From Flavobacterium cauense R2A-7 (GTDB lineage: Bacteria > Bacteroidota > Bacteroidia > Flavobacteriales > Flavobacteriaceae), in assembly GCF_000498475.1 (NCBI RefSeq), contig NZ_AVBI01000012.1:372001-436000 (forward strand): a DNA stretch of 64,000 nucleotides. Direction: 5' to 3'. The notes beneath the pieces are model-generated. The model ran no database searches, had not been told where the DNA came from, and was given only the letters and a program-made list of their open reading frames with translations. Positions 1 to 9,247 of this stretch are shown here, in pieces; positions within the stretch are counted from its first letter, which is position 1, and every line of letters starts with the position of its first letter. The position numbers were made by a program, and so were the translations under genes.

Positions 1-24
1 AACAGTAGGATTGGTCTTAGACAT
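1..24 (-). CDS. 5' end of an unidentified minus-strand gene (partial)
   Basis: An ATG on the minus strand at 24-22 opens a frame reading MSKTNPTV up to the window edge. A TATCTTTG box lies 18 bases upstream at 50-43, a good Bacteroidetes -7 element. The gene follows the Wzc-like kinase gene on the same strand and may be part of, or next to, the polysaccharide locus. Eight residues are too few to name a family. Confidence 0.55.
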
Positions 25-42
25 TTTTTATAATTTGGGTAC

Positions 43-50
43 AAAGATAC
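43..50 (-). promoter_or_regulatory. -7 box (TATCTTTG) for the partial gene at the left edge
   Basis: Perfect TAnnTTTG match on the minus strand, 18 bases before the ATG at 24. No TTG stands at the expected 18-20 base distance upstream, so the -33 part is weak or absent. Confidence 0.45.
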
Positions 51-104
51 GCTAATTTTACAACATCTTTCACTTGCAAAAATCGCGATTATTCTTAAAA
101 AAAG

Positions 105-2558
105 TTACTTTTTAAACAAAACCGACTTCACTTTTTCCATGAATGTTTTGGGTTTTTCCACCTCCATATAACCGCTGCCATAAGCTCCATAACCGTAACC
201 GTAGCCATAGCCGTAACCATAACCGTATTTGGCTCTGCTCTCAAAATCATTAAGTACGATACTGATATTATGTAACTCACCGCGTTTGTGTTTTTCATTT
301 ACGATTGACAACATTCCTTTTTTCGTGAAGTTTTGTCGGGTTACATACAAAGTGGCATCACAATATTGTGCCAATTCCAAAGCATCAGCAACCAAACCTA
401 CCGGCGGCGTATCCAGAATAATGTATTCGTATTGCCCTTTCAGTTCTTCAATCATTTCGCGCATCGAATCCCCTAGAATCAATTCTGATGGATTGGGAGG
501 AATAGGACCCGAAGTAATTACATCAAGATGCGGAATATGAGTGCTTTGAATGATTTCCCGCAATGTTTTCTGTCCAATCAGATAGTTCACCGCACCAATA
601 TTGTTTTCGATACTGAAATCGCCAAAAATTCTAGGTTTTCGCAAATCCAAACCTACGATAACGGTTTTCTTTTCGCTCAAAGCAAAAACCGTAGCCATAT
701 TGATAGAGCAAAAGGTTTTTCCTTCACCACCCACGGAAGAGGTCAGCATCAATATTTTGGTACTGTCTCCTTTTTGTTTTTTATACAAATACTGCAAAGA
801 AGAGCGGATGGCTCTGAAAGATTCGGCCAATGGTGATTTTGGTTTCTCAAATACCGAAAGGTTGTTGGTCGTATTTTTCTTGCCAACCACTCCAATAATC
901 GGAATCCTGGTAAGTTTTTCGATATCATCTGTAGTATGAATACTGTTGTCCAGAATCGTAATTACAAAAGCAATAACCAAAGGAATGAGTATCCCCAGCA
1001 ACAATGCCAAAATATAATTCACACTGGTTTTGGGACCGAGTAGTCCTCCTCCGGTATCCTTAGCGGTATCGATAAATTCAATATCCGATACGTTGGCCGC
1101 TTTTACAATATCCGCTTCACTTCTTTTTTGAAGAAAGGTATTGTAAATGTTGTCGCTTAAATCGTATTTCCGTGTGATTTTAAGTAATTCCTGTTGTTCT
1201 TCCGGTAATTTTTTTACCGTACTTTCTATCTCTCCGATATTGCGGTTTGCCAATGACAAATCATATTGCAAAGCGCCTTTTGCGGTATTGATATTTTCCA
1301 AAAGAACGCGTTTTACCGCATCCATTTCCTTATCAAACTCCTTAAACATTTTTTCGCTTTTTACAGAATACGCCATTTGAGAACGCTCCGTGGAAAGCAA
1401 AATCAGTTTGGAAACATTACTGATTACATTCGGATCTTCAATACCGGCAACTGTTGGCGCCGGCAGTTTAGAATAATCATTACTGCCTCGCAGGTAACTG
1501 CTTAAGGAATTATAATAGGCAATTTTTCTAAGAATAGCGTCTCTTTCAACATCAAAACTAGTCAGCCGTTCCGTTAATTTTTCACCTCCGGCTTCCAATT
1601 CGAATACATTTTTATCTTTTCGGAAGTCTTTTAATTCTTTTTCAGTATCTTTTATCTGACCTTCCATTGCCAACAAGGTACTGTCGATAAACGAAATTGT
1701 GTTGATGGCAAAAAGGTTTTTACTGTCGAGTTGTTTCTTTTTAAGAACCTCAACGGTGGTATTGAGATAATCGACCAGTCTTTTTTTATTGGTCCCCTGT
1801 AAATCCAAACGAATGATAGACCCGGCTTTGGCATCGGCATCAACATTAATACTTTTATATCGGGCTACCGTTCCGTCAAAATCATTAAAACGGATGAAAT
1901 ATTCGTTTCCGGTATACATTCCGGCATCAGGAAGAATAAACAATTTGAAATTTAAAAAAGGTAAATCAACCTTGTCCCCTACCTTGAATTTCTTTGTATA
2001 GGTTCCGCTTTGGACATTTGCATTATCCACTCTGTTAACCGCATAGATATAAGTTCCGACAGAAGTGTTTTCAAAATTCACACTTATCTGATATTCGGTA
2101 TCGCTTAAAAACTTAATCTGAATCGGTATACCTGCCAGTTGTTCCCTTGTTTTATCAATCTGAACATAGAAAGGCACCTCTCCGTATGCATCCGTTAAGT
2201 TGTACTTCCCTTGTTTTAAATAATCAATATAATAATTCAGTTTGTCTACAACCAGCTCATTGTGCGACCTGGATTTTAAGGCTGTAATTATAGTTTGTAC
2301 CTTATCAGACGTTCCACCCCAATTGAAAACCAAACTGGTATTGGAAGTAAAAAAAGGATTATTTTCATCTTTAACCACAATTGAAGCATCCATCCCATAT
2401 ATTTTCTCTTTTCGGATGTTGACCTGATAAGCAACTGTAAATGTTATGATTAACGCAAGTAGAAACCACTTCCAATAGCTCAGAATTTTTACAAAAAACC
2501 CTTTAAAATCAAAACTGTTCTGGTTTTCTAAAAAGGAAAAGTCTTTAATATCTAACAT
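105..2558 (-). CDS. Wzc-like polysaccharide co-polymerase / BY-type tyrosine kinase
   Basis: An 817-residue inner-membrane protein that controls chain length and export of capsule or exopolysaccharide and autophosphorylates on tyrosine. The first membrane segment is near residues 29-46, followed by a long periplasmic Wzz/GNVR-type coiled-coil region and a second membrane segment near 515-537. The cytoplasmic BY-kinase domain has Walker A (GGEGKT, about 606-612), Walker A' (DLRKP, about 637) and Walker B (LDTPP, about 715). The C-terminus carries a tyrosine cluster of repeated Gly-Tyr (about 776-797), the usual autophosphorylation tail. It lies 9 bp behind the Wza-like lipoprotein gene, so the two form an export operon. 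No glycosyltransferases are visible in the window, so the polymer is unknown. Confidence 0.93.
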   Translation of the reverse strand: MLDIKDFSFLENQNSFDFKGFFVKILSYWKWFLLALIITFTVAYQVNIRKEKIYGMDASIVVKDENNPFFTSNTSLVFNWGGTSDKVQTIITALKSRSHNELVVDKLNYYIDYLKQGKYNLTDAYGEVPFYVQIDKTREQLAGIPIQIKFLSDTEYQISVNFENTSVGTYIYAVNRVDNANVQSGTYTKKFKVGDKVDLPFLNFKLFILPDAGMYTGNEYFIRFNDFDGTVARYKSINVDADAKAGSIIRLDLQGTNKKRLVDYLNTTVEVLKKKQLDSKNLFAINTISFIDSTLLAMEGQIKDTEKELKDFRKDKNVFELEAGGEKLTERLTSFDVERDAILRKIAYYNSLSSYLRGSNDYSKLPAPTVAGIEDPNVISNVSKLILLSTERSQMAYSVKSEKMFKEFDKEMDAVKRVLLENINTAKGALQYDLSLANRNIGEIESTVKKLPEEQQELLKITRKYDLSDNIYNTFLQKRSEADIVKAANVSDIEFIDTAKDTGGGLLGPKTSVNYILALLLGILIPLVIAFVITILDNSIHTTDDIEKLTRIPIIGVVGKKNTTNNLSVFEKPKSPLAESFRAIRSSLQYLYKKQKGDSTKILMLTSSVGGEGKTFCSINMATVFALSEKKTVIVGLDLRKPRIFGDFSIENNIGAVNYLIGQKTLREIIQSTHIPHLDVITSGPIPPNPSELILGDSMREMIEELKGQYEYIILDTPPVGLVADALELAQYCDATLYVTRQNFTKKGMLSIVNEKHKRGELHNISIVLNDFESRAKYGYGYGYGYGYGYGAYGSGYMEVEKPKTFMEKVKSVLFKK
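166..231 (-). repeat. hexanucleotide repeat coding the Gly-Tyr tail of the Wzc-like kinase
   Basis: The sequence repeats a 6-bp unit of the form CCGTAA/CCATAG on the plus strand. On the minus strand it encodes seven Tyr-Gly pairs followed by two more spaced tyrosines. Synonymous changes between units (tac/tat, ggt/ggc) show the array is partly degenerate. Confidence 0.8.
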
Positions 2559-2567
2559 ACCATTCGT

Positions 2568-3362
2568 TTATAGATTTTTAAGCAGTAAAAAAGTAGTGGT
2601 AACCAATGACAAAGCCGTGATGATTGTTGCTACCGACTGAGTTCCGGTTGTTCCGGTTCCCCAAGATTTTTGCTTTAAAGGCTTAACATAGATGTAATCA
2701 TTGGGCTGAATATAATAATAGGGCGACTGCATGGTTTTACTGTCAGTCAAATCAATGGTATGCATTTCCGTGCCATGAGGATATTGACGTATAATAGTCA
2801 CTTCCTTTCGGTTACCAGTCATGGTAATGTCTCCGGAATTCGCAATGGCTTCCATTATGGTTGCTTTGTCCTGATACAAAACATTGGTTCCGGGTTTCTG
2901 AATCTCACCATTAACCGTATATCGTAGTCCCGCTAACTTAACCGTAACAAAAATATTGGCTTCTTTTTTAAAATAATCGTCTAAGAGTTGTTTTTCAATC
3001 TTTATCCTGATTTCATCCAATGTAAACCCCAAAACATTAACTTCTCCCAAAACCGGGATACGGATATTTCCATGATCATCAACAGTGAATCCGTTAAAAT
3101 AAATGCTTTGTTCCGTTTGCGTTTGAGCTCCTTCCGTTTCAACAGGATTAAACATCGCAACCAATTTTTGATCCAACGCTTTAATCTTTATATCGAGAAT
3201 GTCATTTACCTGCAAACGATACGGTTTACTAACTATAGGATTTACCGTTACCGACAAACTGTCCTGTTTGGTATTCTGAAGGTAAACCAAATCCTTGTTC
3301 GGGATACAGGAAACGGCTGAAAATGCAATTATTATAAGTAAAAGAAAAAGGCTTTTATTCAT
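2568..3362 (-). CDS. Wza-like polysaccharide export lipoprotein (Poly_export/SLBB)
   Basis: A 264-residue outer-membrane export protein. The chosen start gives a lipoprotein signal peptide with a lipobox ending at Cys19 (SAVSC). A Poly_export domain follows at about 45-150 (motif RLQVNDILDIKI), then an SLBB-like domain containing VNGEIQKPGT, and a hydrophobic C-terminal segment ending LLLKNL. An in-frame ATG at 3398 would add 12 residues, but a TATATTTG promoter box lies at 3389-3382, inside that extension, so the 3362 start is preferred. It is the first gene of the export pair with the Wzc-like kinase. Confidence 0.92.
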   Translation of the reverse strand: MNKSLFLLLIIIAFSAVSCIPNKDLVYLQNTKQDSLSVTVNPIVSKPYRLQVNDILDIKIKALDQKLVAMFNPVETEGAQTQTEQSIYFNGFTVDDHGNIRIPVLGEVNVLGFTLDEIRIKIEKQLLDDYFKKEANIFVTVKLAGLRYTVNGEIQKPGTNVLYQDKATIMEAIANSGDITMTGNRKEVTIIRQYPHGTEMHTIDLTDSKTMQSPYYYIQPNDYIYVKPLKQKSWGTGTTGTQSVATIITALSLVTTTFLLLKNL

Positions 3363-3381
3363 TATTCGTATTTTAAAAAAA

Positions 3382-3389
3382 CAAATATA
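3382..3389 (-). promoter_or_regulatory. -7 box (TATATTTG) of the polysaccharide export operon
   Basis: Perfect TAnnTTTG box ending 19 bases before the ATG at 3362. Its position excludes the longer start at 3398. No convincing TTG is seen at -33. Confidence 0.5.
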
Positions 3390-3445
3390 GTTTTTCAATT
3401 GATAATTTTAAACTTATTGGACGATATTAAACCAAAAACTGAGCT

Positions 3446-4066
3446 TTACATGTTTTTTATCGAATTTTCAAACGGAATACGATGCAGTAAACTACGACCG
3501 AGGGTAACTTCATCCGCATATTCCAATTCGTCGCCAATGGCAATACCTCTCGCAATCGCAGAAGTGGTGACACCATACTCTTTAATCTGTTTGTAAATAT
3601 AAAAATTGGTGGTATCGCCTTCCATAGTGGAGCTAAGGGCAAAAATTACCTCTTTCACACGTCCTGATTTTACTTTATCCACCAAAGAATTAATATTCAG
3701 TTGGCTGGGTCCAACACCATCAATCGGGGAAATTTTCCCTCCCAAAACATGATACAATCCTTTAAAAATCCCTGTATTTTCCAAAGCCATTACGTCCCGA
3801 ATATCTTCCACGACGCAAACTACTGAAGTATCCCTGGAAGGATTGGCGCAAATTTCACAGACATCCACATCGGAAATATTATGACATTCCCGGCAAAATT
3901 TTATCTCCTCCCGCATTTTTAATAAAGCCGAGGCAAACAACTCGGTTTGTTCTTTTGGCTGCTTTAACAGATGAAGTACCAAACGTAATGCCGTACGTTT
4001 ACCGATTCCAGGTAATTGTGCCATTTCGTTAACGGCTCGTTCTAAAAGTTTTGAAGAAAATTCCAT
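3446..4066 (-). CDS. recR: recombination mediator protein RecR
   Basis: A 206-residue RecR, which acts with RecO and RecF to load RecA on gapped DNA. The order is N-terminal helix-hairpin-helix (LPGIGKRTA, about 18-26), a four-cysteine zinc finger (Cys58, Cys61, Cys70, Cys73) and a Toprim domain ([15 protein letters not shown]). The length is typical. The upstream frame stays open for 57 more codons, but homology begins at the ATG at 4066, and a promoter box ends only four bases before it. It is divergent from the symporter gene. Confidence 0.96.
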   Translation of the reverse strand: MEFSSKLLERAVNEMAQLPGIGKRTALRLVLHLLKQPKEQTELFASALLKMREEIKFCRECHNISDVDVCEICANPSRDTSVVCVVEDIRDVMALENTGIFKGLYHVLGGKISPIDGVGPSQLNINSLVDKVKSGRVKEVIFALSSTMEGDTTNFYIYKQIKEYGVTTSAIARGIAIGDELEYADEVTLGRSLLHRIPFENSIKNM

Positions 4067-4070
4067 GATA

Positions 4071-4099
4071 CAAAAGTAATTAATTTGAAAATGAACCAA
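4071..4099 (-). promoter_or_regulatory. promoter of recR (TTG-N18-TACTTTTG)
   Basis: On the minus strand TTG at 4099-4097 is followed after 18 bases by TACTTTTG at 4078-4071. Only four bases (TATC) separate the box from the recR ATG, so transcription should start at or next to the start codon and give a leaderless mRNA. Confidence 0.65.
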
Positions 4100-4121
4100 T
4101 TTGAAAATTTGAAGATTATTT
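4082..4121 (+). repeat. short array with 8-bp period (AATTTGAA)
   Basis: Five successive octamers, AATTTGAA AATGAACC AATTTGAA AATTTGAA GATTATTT, lie in the recR-symporter divergent spacer. The array contains the -33 TTG of recR. It resembles the 8-bp arrays before rlmB. Confidence 0.6.
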
Positions 4122-4150
4122 GTGTAAATTGGCACATTAAATTTCAAACA

Positions 4151-5647
4151 ATGACATCGGCAACCATACTCACCATTATTATCATTTATTTCGGAGTTCT
4201 GATCCTGATTTCCAACATCGTAAGCAAAAAAGACCACAGCAACGATACTTTTTTCAAAGCGAACAAAAATTCAAAATGGTATCTGGTAGCTTTCGGTATG
4301 ATTGGCACTGCGCTATCGGGGGTGACTTTCATTTCTGTTCCGGGTGAAGTAGGAAATCCTGATTTGCAGTTCAAATACTTTCAATTTATTCTGGGAAACG
4401 CCATCGGATTTCTTATCATCGCCAAAGTGCTGCTGCCCTTGTACTACAGAATGAATCTTACCTCAATTTACGGTTATATCGAACAACGACTGGGAACCAT
4501 CAGTTATAAAACTTCGGCAATTATTTTCTTAATCAGCAGAACAATCGGTTCGGCTTTTCGATTATATTTGGTTGTAATTGTACTGCAACGCTATGTTTTT
4601 GACGATTTCAATGTGCCTTTTGCGGCAACTGTCCTGATTTCACTTGGTCTGATTTTTGCCTACACCTATCGCGGCGGACTGAAAACCATTATTATAACCG
4701 ACACCCTGCAGACCTTTTTTCTGGTTTCCTCCGTTTTCCTGACAATTATTTTCGTTTGCAGAAGTCTTGATTTTAGTGCCATTGAAGCTTTTGAAGCGGT
4801 CAAAAACAGTAATTATTCCAAAATATTTTTCTACGAAGATTATCTGAAAGGCAACTATGTCATCAAACAAATTCTGGGCGGAATCTTTGTAACGATTGCC
4901 ATGGTGGGATTGGATCAGGATTTAATGCAAAAAAACCTGAGTTGCAAAAACATCGGTGAAGCACAAAAAAATATGTTCACGTTTACGGCAATTTTCGTAC
5001 TGATTAACATTTTCTTCCTAAGTGTTGGTGCGCTACTGTATATGTATGCCGAGAAAAATGGCGTAGCCATCCCAATGGTGGACGGTATTGCCCGAACCGA
5101 TTACCTTTTCCCGGAAATCGCTTTCAAACATTTAAGTATGATTCCGGCCGTAATCTTTCTTCTAGGATTGACAGCAGCTACTTTCGCCACAACTGATTCG
5201 GCTTTAACCGCATTGACAACCTCTTTTTGTGTGGATTTCCTGGGAATGGACAAAGCCGAAAATGCAAATAACCTAAAAACAGTTAAAACAAGACATTTTG
5301 TACACCTTGCATTTTCATTTTTAATGTTCTTGGTAATTTTGGTTTTCAATTCGCTGAATGACAAATCGGTAGTAACCATGATTTTCACAGTCGCCGGTTA
5401 CACCTACGGACCGCTTTTGGGATTGTACGGATTTGGCCTTTTCATAAAGTCAAAAACCGTTACCGACAAACTTGTACCGATTGTTTGTATCATGTCACCG
5501 CTGATCACGTATTTCATCAATACCAATTCGAAAGAATGGTTTGGCGGTTATGTGTTCTCGTTTGAAATCATCATTCTTAACGGACTAATAACGCTGATTG
5601 GTTTATTATTAATCAGCAAACCGGCCACAGGACAGACTCATTTTTAG
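4151..5647 (+). CDS. sodium:solute symporter (SSS family)
   Basis: A 498-residue polytopic membrane protein with about 13 hydrophobic segments, of the SSS family that couples Na+ to uptake of sugars, amino acids or carboxylates. Family-like stretches include [12 protein letters not shown] near residue 60, [16 protein letters not shown] near 180 and the helix around [15 protein letters not shown]. The start at 4151 puts the first membrane helix at the N-terminus; an upstream ATG at 4085 would add a poorly conserved stretch in the repeat region. Its stop overlaps by 4 bp the stop of the convergent CoA-binding gene. The substrate cannot be read from sequence. Confidence 0.9.
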   Translation: MTSATILTIIIIYFGVLILISNIVSKKDHSNDTFFKANKNSKWYLVAFGMIGTALSGVTFISVPGEVGNPDLQFKYFQFILGNAIGFLIIAKVLLPLYYRMNLTSIYGYIEQRLGTISYKTSAIIFLISRTIGSAFRLYLVVIVLQRYVFDDFNVPFAATVLISLGLIFAYTYRGGLKTIIITDTLQTFFLVSSVFLTIIFVCRSLDFSAIEAFEAVKNSNYSKIFFYEDYLKGNYVIKQILGGIFVTIAMVGLDQDLMQKNLSCKNIGEAQKNMFTFTAIFVLINIFFLSVGALLYMYAEKNGVAIPMVDGIARTDYLFPEIAFKHLSMIPAVIFLLGLTAATFATTDSALTALTTSFCVDFLGMDKAENANNLKTVKTRHFVHLAFSFLMFLVILVFNSLNDKSVVTMIFTVAGYTYGPLLGLYGFGLFIKSKTVTDKLVPIVCIMSPLITYFINTNSKEWFGGYVFSFEIIILNGLITLIGLLLISKPATGQTHF

Positions 5648-6009
5648 AATTGATTGGTACTGAGTAGAACCAAGGTACAGGCTACTTCACTTTTAATGTT
5701 ATTTGCTTTTAACAACTGATAAAATTCGGGATTTTCAGTTCCGGGATTGAAGATGACACGTTTTGGTTTCAATCCGATAATGTAGTTATAATAGTCGCGC
5801 TGGCGTATCGGATTCAGATATAAAGTAACCGTATCGATATTTTTTAACGGAATTTGTTTGGTTTGAATTTTTACACCGGCAACTTCGCCTTCATTTTGGC
5901 CAATTGCAACCACAGGATGCTCTTTTTCAACCAGTTTGTTTATAGCGATAAATGCATAACGTTCCGGTTTTGTAGTGGCTCCAAGCACTAAAGTCTTCTT
6001 TGTTCTCAT
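5644..6009 (-). CDS. CoA-binding domain protein (Rossmann fold)
   Basis: A 121-residue single-domain protein that starts with a beta strand and nucleotide-binding loop (TLVLGATTKPERYA). It matches the small CoA_binding proteins related to the N-terminus of acyl-CoA synthetases. It ends with an IFNPGTENPEF segment typical of the family. It has its own promoter upstream and overlaps the symporter gene tail-to-tail. The physiological role of these stand-alone proteins is not established. Confidence 0.85.
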   Translation of the reverse strand: MRTKKTLVLGATTKPERYAFIAINKLVEKEHPVVAIGQNEGEVAGVKIQTKQIPLKNIDTVTLYLNPIRQRDYYNYIIGLKPKRVIFNPGTENPEFYQLLKANNIKSEVACTLVLLSTNQF

Positions 6010-6028
6010 CCTGTTTTTAAATTTCTTT

Positions 6029-6057
6029 CAAAATTACGCATTTTTATTCGAATTCAA
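6029..6057 (-). promoter_or_regulatory. promoter of the CoA-binding gene (TTG-N18-TAATTTTG)
   Basis: Minus-strand TTG at 6057-6055, 18-base spacer, TAATTTTG at 6036-6029, then a 19-base leader to the ATG at 6009. Confidence 0.6.
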
Positions 6058-6136
6058 TTTCGTACATTAGTTTTCAACAAAGGTTAAATAACCTTTCCTT
6101 AATTTTTATTTTACGCTTTCAAGCCTACAGTCACAT

Positions 6137-6144
6137 TAATTTTG
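6137..6144 (+). promoter_or_regulatory. -7 box (TAATTTTG) of the marC-family gene
   Basis: Perfect TAnnTTTG box 11 bases before the ATG at 6156. No clear TTG at -33. Confidence 0.5.
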
Positions 6145-6155
6145 CAACAAAACCA

Positions 6156-6779
6156 ATGGAATTATTTGTTTACATTTTCGCCGCCGTATTTTCAGTATTA
6201 AACCCTTTAGGAGCCGTTCCGGTATTTGTTGGATTAACACAGCACGACAGCAATGCCGAACGTTCCAGAACCTCACTTTGGACTGCTATCAACGTTTTTA
6301 TCATATTAATCATCTCTTTTTTCATTGGGGAATATGTCTTGAAATTCTTCGGAATCAGTATTGATGCCTTGCGTATTGCCGGAGGAATGGTCATTGTAAG
6401 TTCCGGTTTTGCCTTATTAAGCGGAAAATTCGGAAAAACACGTGGCGTGAACAAAAAAGTAGCCAGCGATGCCCAAAAGAGAAATGACATCGCCCTGACG
6501 CCGCTTGCCATTCCAATGCTTGCCGGGCCGGGTTCCATATCCTTATTAATCGCTTTTTATCAGGATTTCCCAAAAGCATCCGATAAAGCAATTGTATGTG
6601 GCGCCATTTTAGCCGTAGCACTTGCCATTTTTATCATTTTAAGAAGCGCCCATTATTTATCCCGAATCTTAGGAGCTTCCGGTATCGTAGCCATTTCGAG
6701 AATTATAGGATTTATTGTCATTGCTATTGGCGTACAATACATTAGCGTTTCCGTAGTAAACATCTTCAAGACGATTTAA
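6156..6779 (+). CDS. MarC-family integral membrane protein
   Basis: A 207-residue inner-membrane protein with six hydrophobic helices, matching the MarC/UPF0056 family. Typical motifs are NPLGAVPVF near residue 17, the central glycine-rich helix DALRIAGGMVIVSSGF, and TPLAIPMLAGPGSI. The family was once linked to multiple antibiotic resistance, a role later withdrawn, and its substrate is unknown. It stands alone on the plus strand with a short spacer to the next gene. Confidence 0.92.
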   Translation: MELFVYIFAAVFSVLNPLGAVPVFVGLTQHDSNAERSRTSLWTAINVFIILIISFFIGEYVLKFFGISIDALRIAGGMVIVSSGFALLSGKFGKTRGVNKKVASDAQKRNDIALTPLAIPMLAGPGSISLLIAFYQDFPKASDKAIVCGAILAVALAIFIILRSAHYLSRILGASGIVAISRIIGFIVIAIGVQYISVSVVNIFKTI

Positions 6780-6782
6780 CAA

Positions 6783-6811
6783 TTGTTGCACTTCCCTTTT
6801 TTGTACCTTTA
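6783..6811 (+). promoter_or_regulatory. promoter of the SDR/DUF2867 gene (TTG-N18-TACCTTTA)
   Basis: TTG at 6783-6785, 18-base spacer, TACCTTTA at 6804-6811 (one mismatch to TAnnTTTG), then 15 bases to the ATG. Confidence 0.5.
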
Positions 6812-6826
6812 AAGAAAAAGGAAGCC

Positions 6827-8257
6827 ATGAAAATCTTACTTACCGGTGCCAATGGTTATGTTGGAAGACGACTGCTTCCCGAATTACTGGCTCAGGGTCA
6901 CGAAATAACTTGTGCCGTAAGGGACAAATCGCGTTTGGGTTTAGACAAAGAATCACTTTCAAAAATAACGATTTGGGAAGTCGATTTTTTGTCAGAACCC
7001 GATTTTACAAACCTTCCCAATACTATTGACGTAGCGTATTATCTGATCCACTCCATGACGTCATCTACCGAAAACTTTGACAAACTGGAAGCTACTACCG
7101 CTGAGAATTTCAACACCTACATGAATGAAATCAAAACAAAACAAGTAGTCTACCTCAGTGGCATAGTCAACAACAAAACCTTATCCAAACACCTTATTTC
7201 CCGAAGAAATGTCGAAAAAATATTATACGGCGGAAAATTCAATCTTACGGTTTTAAGAGCCGGGATTGTGGTAGGCTCCGGAAGTGCTTCTTTTGAAATC
7301 ATTCGGGACTTATGTGAAAAATTACCGGTAATGATTACCCCAAAATGGGTACTCACCAAAACACAACCTATTGCCATTCGGGATGTCATCAAATATCTAA
7401 TCGGCGTGCAACTCCGCGAAGATTGTTACAACCAATCCTTCGACATAGGCGGTCCCGATGTACTGACTTACAAACAAATGCTCCAACAGTATGCCAAAAC
7501 CCGCGGGTTTAAAAACTGGATTTTTACGGTTCCGGTCATGACTCCTAAGCTTTCCTCGTATTGGCTCTATTTTGTAACCTCGACTTCCTATAAATTGGCC
7601 GTAAATTTGGTGGACAGCATGAAAATTGAAGTCATAAGCAAAGACAACCGTTTGCAAAAAATGCTGAATATCACTCCCATTCCCTATACCGAAGCCATAA
7701 AACTGGCTTTTAAAAAAATCGAACAAAATCTGGTTGTTTCCAGCTGGAAAGACAGCTTGGTGAGCGGACGGTTCAAGCACAATTTATCAGAATTCATTCA
7801 GGTACCCACATTTGGTTGTCTGAGAGATTATCAGAAAATTAAAATACGAAATACGGAAAACGCTTTAAATAACATCTGGAGTATTGGTGGCAAAAAAGGA
7901 TGGTACTACGGCAGTTGGATGTGGGAAATAAGGGGTTTTATCGATAAGATTTTTGGAGGCGTAGGTTTACGAAGAGGGCGTACGGATCCAAATCATTTAG
8001 ACAATGGTGACGCTTTGGATTTTTGGAGAGTCCTTTTGGCCGATAAAGAAAAAAAACGATTGCTTTTATTCGCCGAAATGCGTTTACCCGGAGAAGCTTG
8101 GCTTGAATTCAGAATAGACGAAAATAATGTTTTACACCAAACCGCGACTTTCAGGCCGAAAGGATTGTGGGGAAGATTGTATTGGTACGCGATGCTCCCC
8201 TTTCACTATTTTATTTTTGGAGGAATGCTGAAGAACATCGCCAATAACAACGTATAA
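6827..8257 (+). CDS. NAD(P)-binding epimerase-like protein with C-terminal DUF2867
   Basis: A 476-residue two-domain protein. Residues 1-300 form an atypical short-chain dehydrogenase with the GANGYVGRRLL nucleotide-binding loop at 7-17 and an NmrA-like arrangement (VAYYLIHSM, VYLSGIV). Residues about 320-476 match DUF2867 (GWYYGSWMWEIRGFIDK, then a conserved GLRRGR). Proteins of this build are widespread and usually annotated as SDR oxidoreductases; the reaction is not known. It ends in a strong shared terminator with the convergent ctlX-like gene. Confidence 0.88.
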   Translation: MKILLTGANGYVGRRLLPELLAQGHEITCAVRDKSRLGLDKESLSKITIWEVDFLSEPDFTNLPNTIDVAYYLIHSMTSSTENFDKLEATTAENFNTYMNEIKTKQVVYLSGIVNNKTLSKHLISRRNVEKILYGGKFNLTVLRAGIVVGSGSASFEIIRDLCEKLPVMITPKWVLTKTQPIAIRDVIKYLIGVQLREDCYNQSFDIGGPDVLTYKQMLQQYAKTRGFKNWIFTVPVMTPKLSSYWLYFVTSTSYKLAVNLVDSMKIEVISKDNRLQKMLNITPIPYTEAIKLAFKKIEQNLVVSSWKDSLVSGRFKHNLSEFIQVPTFGCLRDYQKIKIRNTENALNNIWSIGGKKGWYYGSWMWEIRGFIDKIFGGVGLRRGRTDPNHLDNGDALDFWRVLLADKEKKRLLLFAEMRLPGEAWLEFRIDENNVLHQTATFRPKGLWGRLYWYAMLPFHYFIFGGMLKNIANNNV

Positions 8258-8283
8258 AAAAAGACCTCAAATTGAGGTCTTTA
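8256..8283. terminator. bidirectional terminator between the SDR and ctlX-like genes
   Basis: Stem AAGACCTCAA / TTGAGGTCTT (8261-8270 and 8272-8281) with a minimal loop, an A-run on the left and a T-run on the right. It can stop transcription from both convergent genes. Confidence 0.85.
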
Positions 8284-8302
8284 CATAAGTATTTGAATCG
8301 GT

Positions 8303-9244
8303 TTATTCTTCTTCTTTTGGTAAAAACACTTCCGCCATCATGCAACGCGCACTTCCGCCACCGCAAGCCTCGATAGTATCCAAACTGGAGCTTAAAATTT
8401 CACAATGTTTTTCCAAGGTTGCAATTTGTGCCGGCGTTAGGCTTTGATGTGCCGATGAACTCATTACCAAATAACGTTTGTCGTTGGCACCACGCACCTG
8501 CAACATGTTTCCTGCAAAATTATTTACCTGATCTTCCGTAATTAAAACGATTTCTTTTCCGTCGGATTTCAGGCAATCCAAAACCATTTTTCGTTCTTTT
8601 TTGTCGTCAATACAATCCGCACAGATTACCGCGAACGTTTCTCCCAAACACATCATTACATTGGTATGATAAATATGTTTACGCTCGCCATTTACGGTTT
8701 GAAACGCTTCAAAAATCACAGGGTTCATTTCGAAATCTTCACAGAATTCAATCATCAGTTCTTCATTCGCTCTTGGTGAAAGCGCACAATACGCTTTTAT
8801 ATTAGCACGATCTAACAGCAAACTTCCGGTTCCTTCCAAGAAAAGACCGTCTTCTTCCGCAGAACTATAATCTACGATCTGCTCGATATGAAACCCGTGT
8901 TCTTCCAGAATATCCAGAATATCTTCTCTTCGCTCCAAGCGACGGTTTTCAGCAAACATCGGATACAAAGCCACATCCCCGTTTTCATGGAAAGAAATCC
9001 AGTTGTTCGGAAAAATGCTGTCGGGCGTATCTGGATTCACCGTATCATCCACCACAATAACGTTTACGCCTACATTTCGCAATTTAGTTACGAATGTATC
9101 GAATTCTTCCTGTGCTTTTGCGTTTACGGTTGCCGGCAATAAATTATCCAAAACTTTCTGGTAATAATTGTTTACAGCCGTTTGTTCGTTCATTCGGAAC
9201 GCTACCGGACGAATCATCAATATGGTATTGGTCGTTTGTCTCAT
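8303..9244 (-). CDS. ctlX: pentein-fold hydrolase, CtlX-like (citrulline utilisation)
   Basis: A 313-residue amidinotransferase/pentein-superfamily enzyme. It resembles the CtlX type, described as hydrolysing citrulline to ornithine. Visible active-site features are the SIFPNNWISFH segment near residue 90, LEGTGSLLLDR, the His in IYHTNVMM and the C-terminal catalytic Cys in GGGSARCMMAE. It begins 3 bp behind a second pentein enzyme, so the two are co-transcribed. Assignment to citrulline rather than another guanidino or ureido substrate rests on family resemblance. Confidence 0.82.
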   Translation of the reverse strand: MRQTTNTILMIRPVAFRMNEQTAVNNYYQKVLDNLLPATVNAKAQEEFDTFVTKLRNVGVNVIVVDDTVNPDTPDSIFPNNWISFHENGDVALYPMFAENRRLERREDILDILEEHGFHIEQIVDYSSAEEDGLFLEGTGSLLLDRANIKAYCALSPRANEELMIEFCEDFEMNPVIFEAFQTVNGERKHIYHTNVMMCLGETFAVICADCIDDKKERKMVLDCLKSDGKEIVLITEDQVNNFAGNMLQVRGANDKRYLVMSSSAHQSLTPAQIATLEKHCEILSSSLDTIEACGGGSARCMMAEVFLPKEEE

Positions 9245-9247
9245 AAT

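Noticed and set aside
3363..3398. Longer N-terminus for the Wza-like lipoprotein (ATG at 3398)
   Set aside because: A perfect -7 box lies inside the extension, and the shorter form gives a proper lipoprotein signal.
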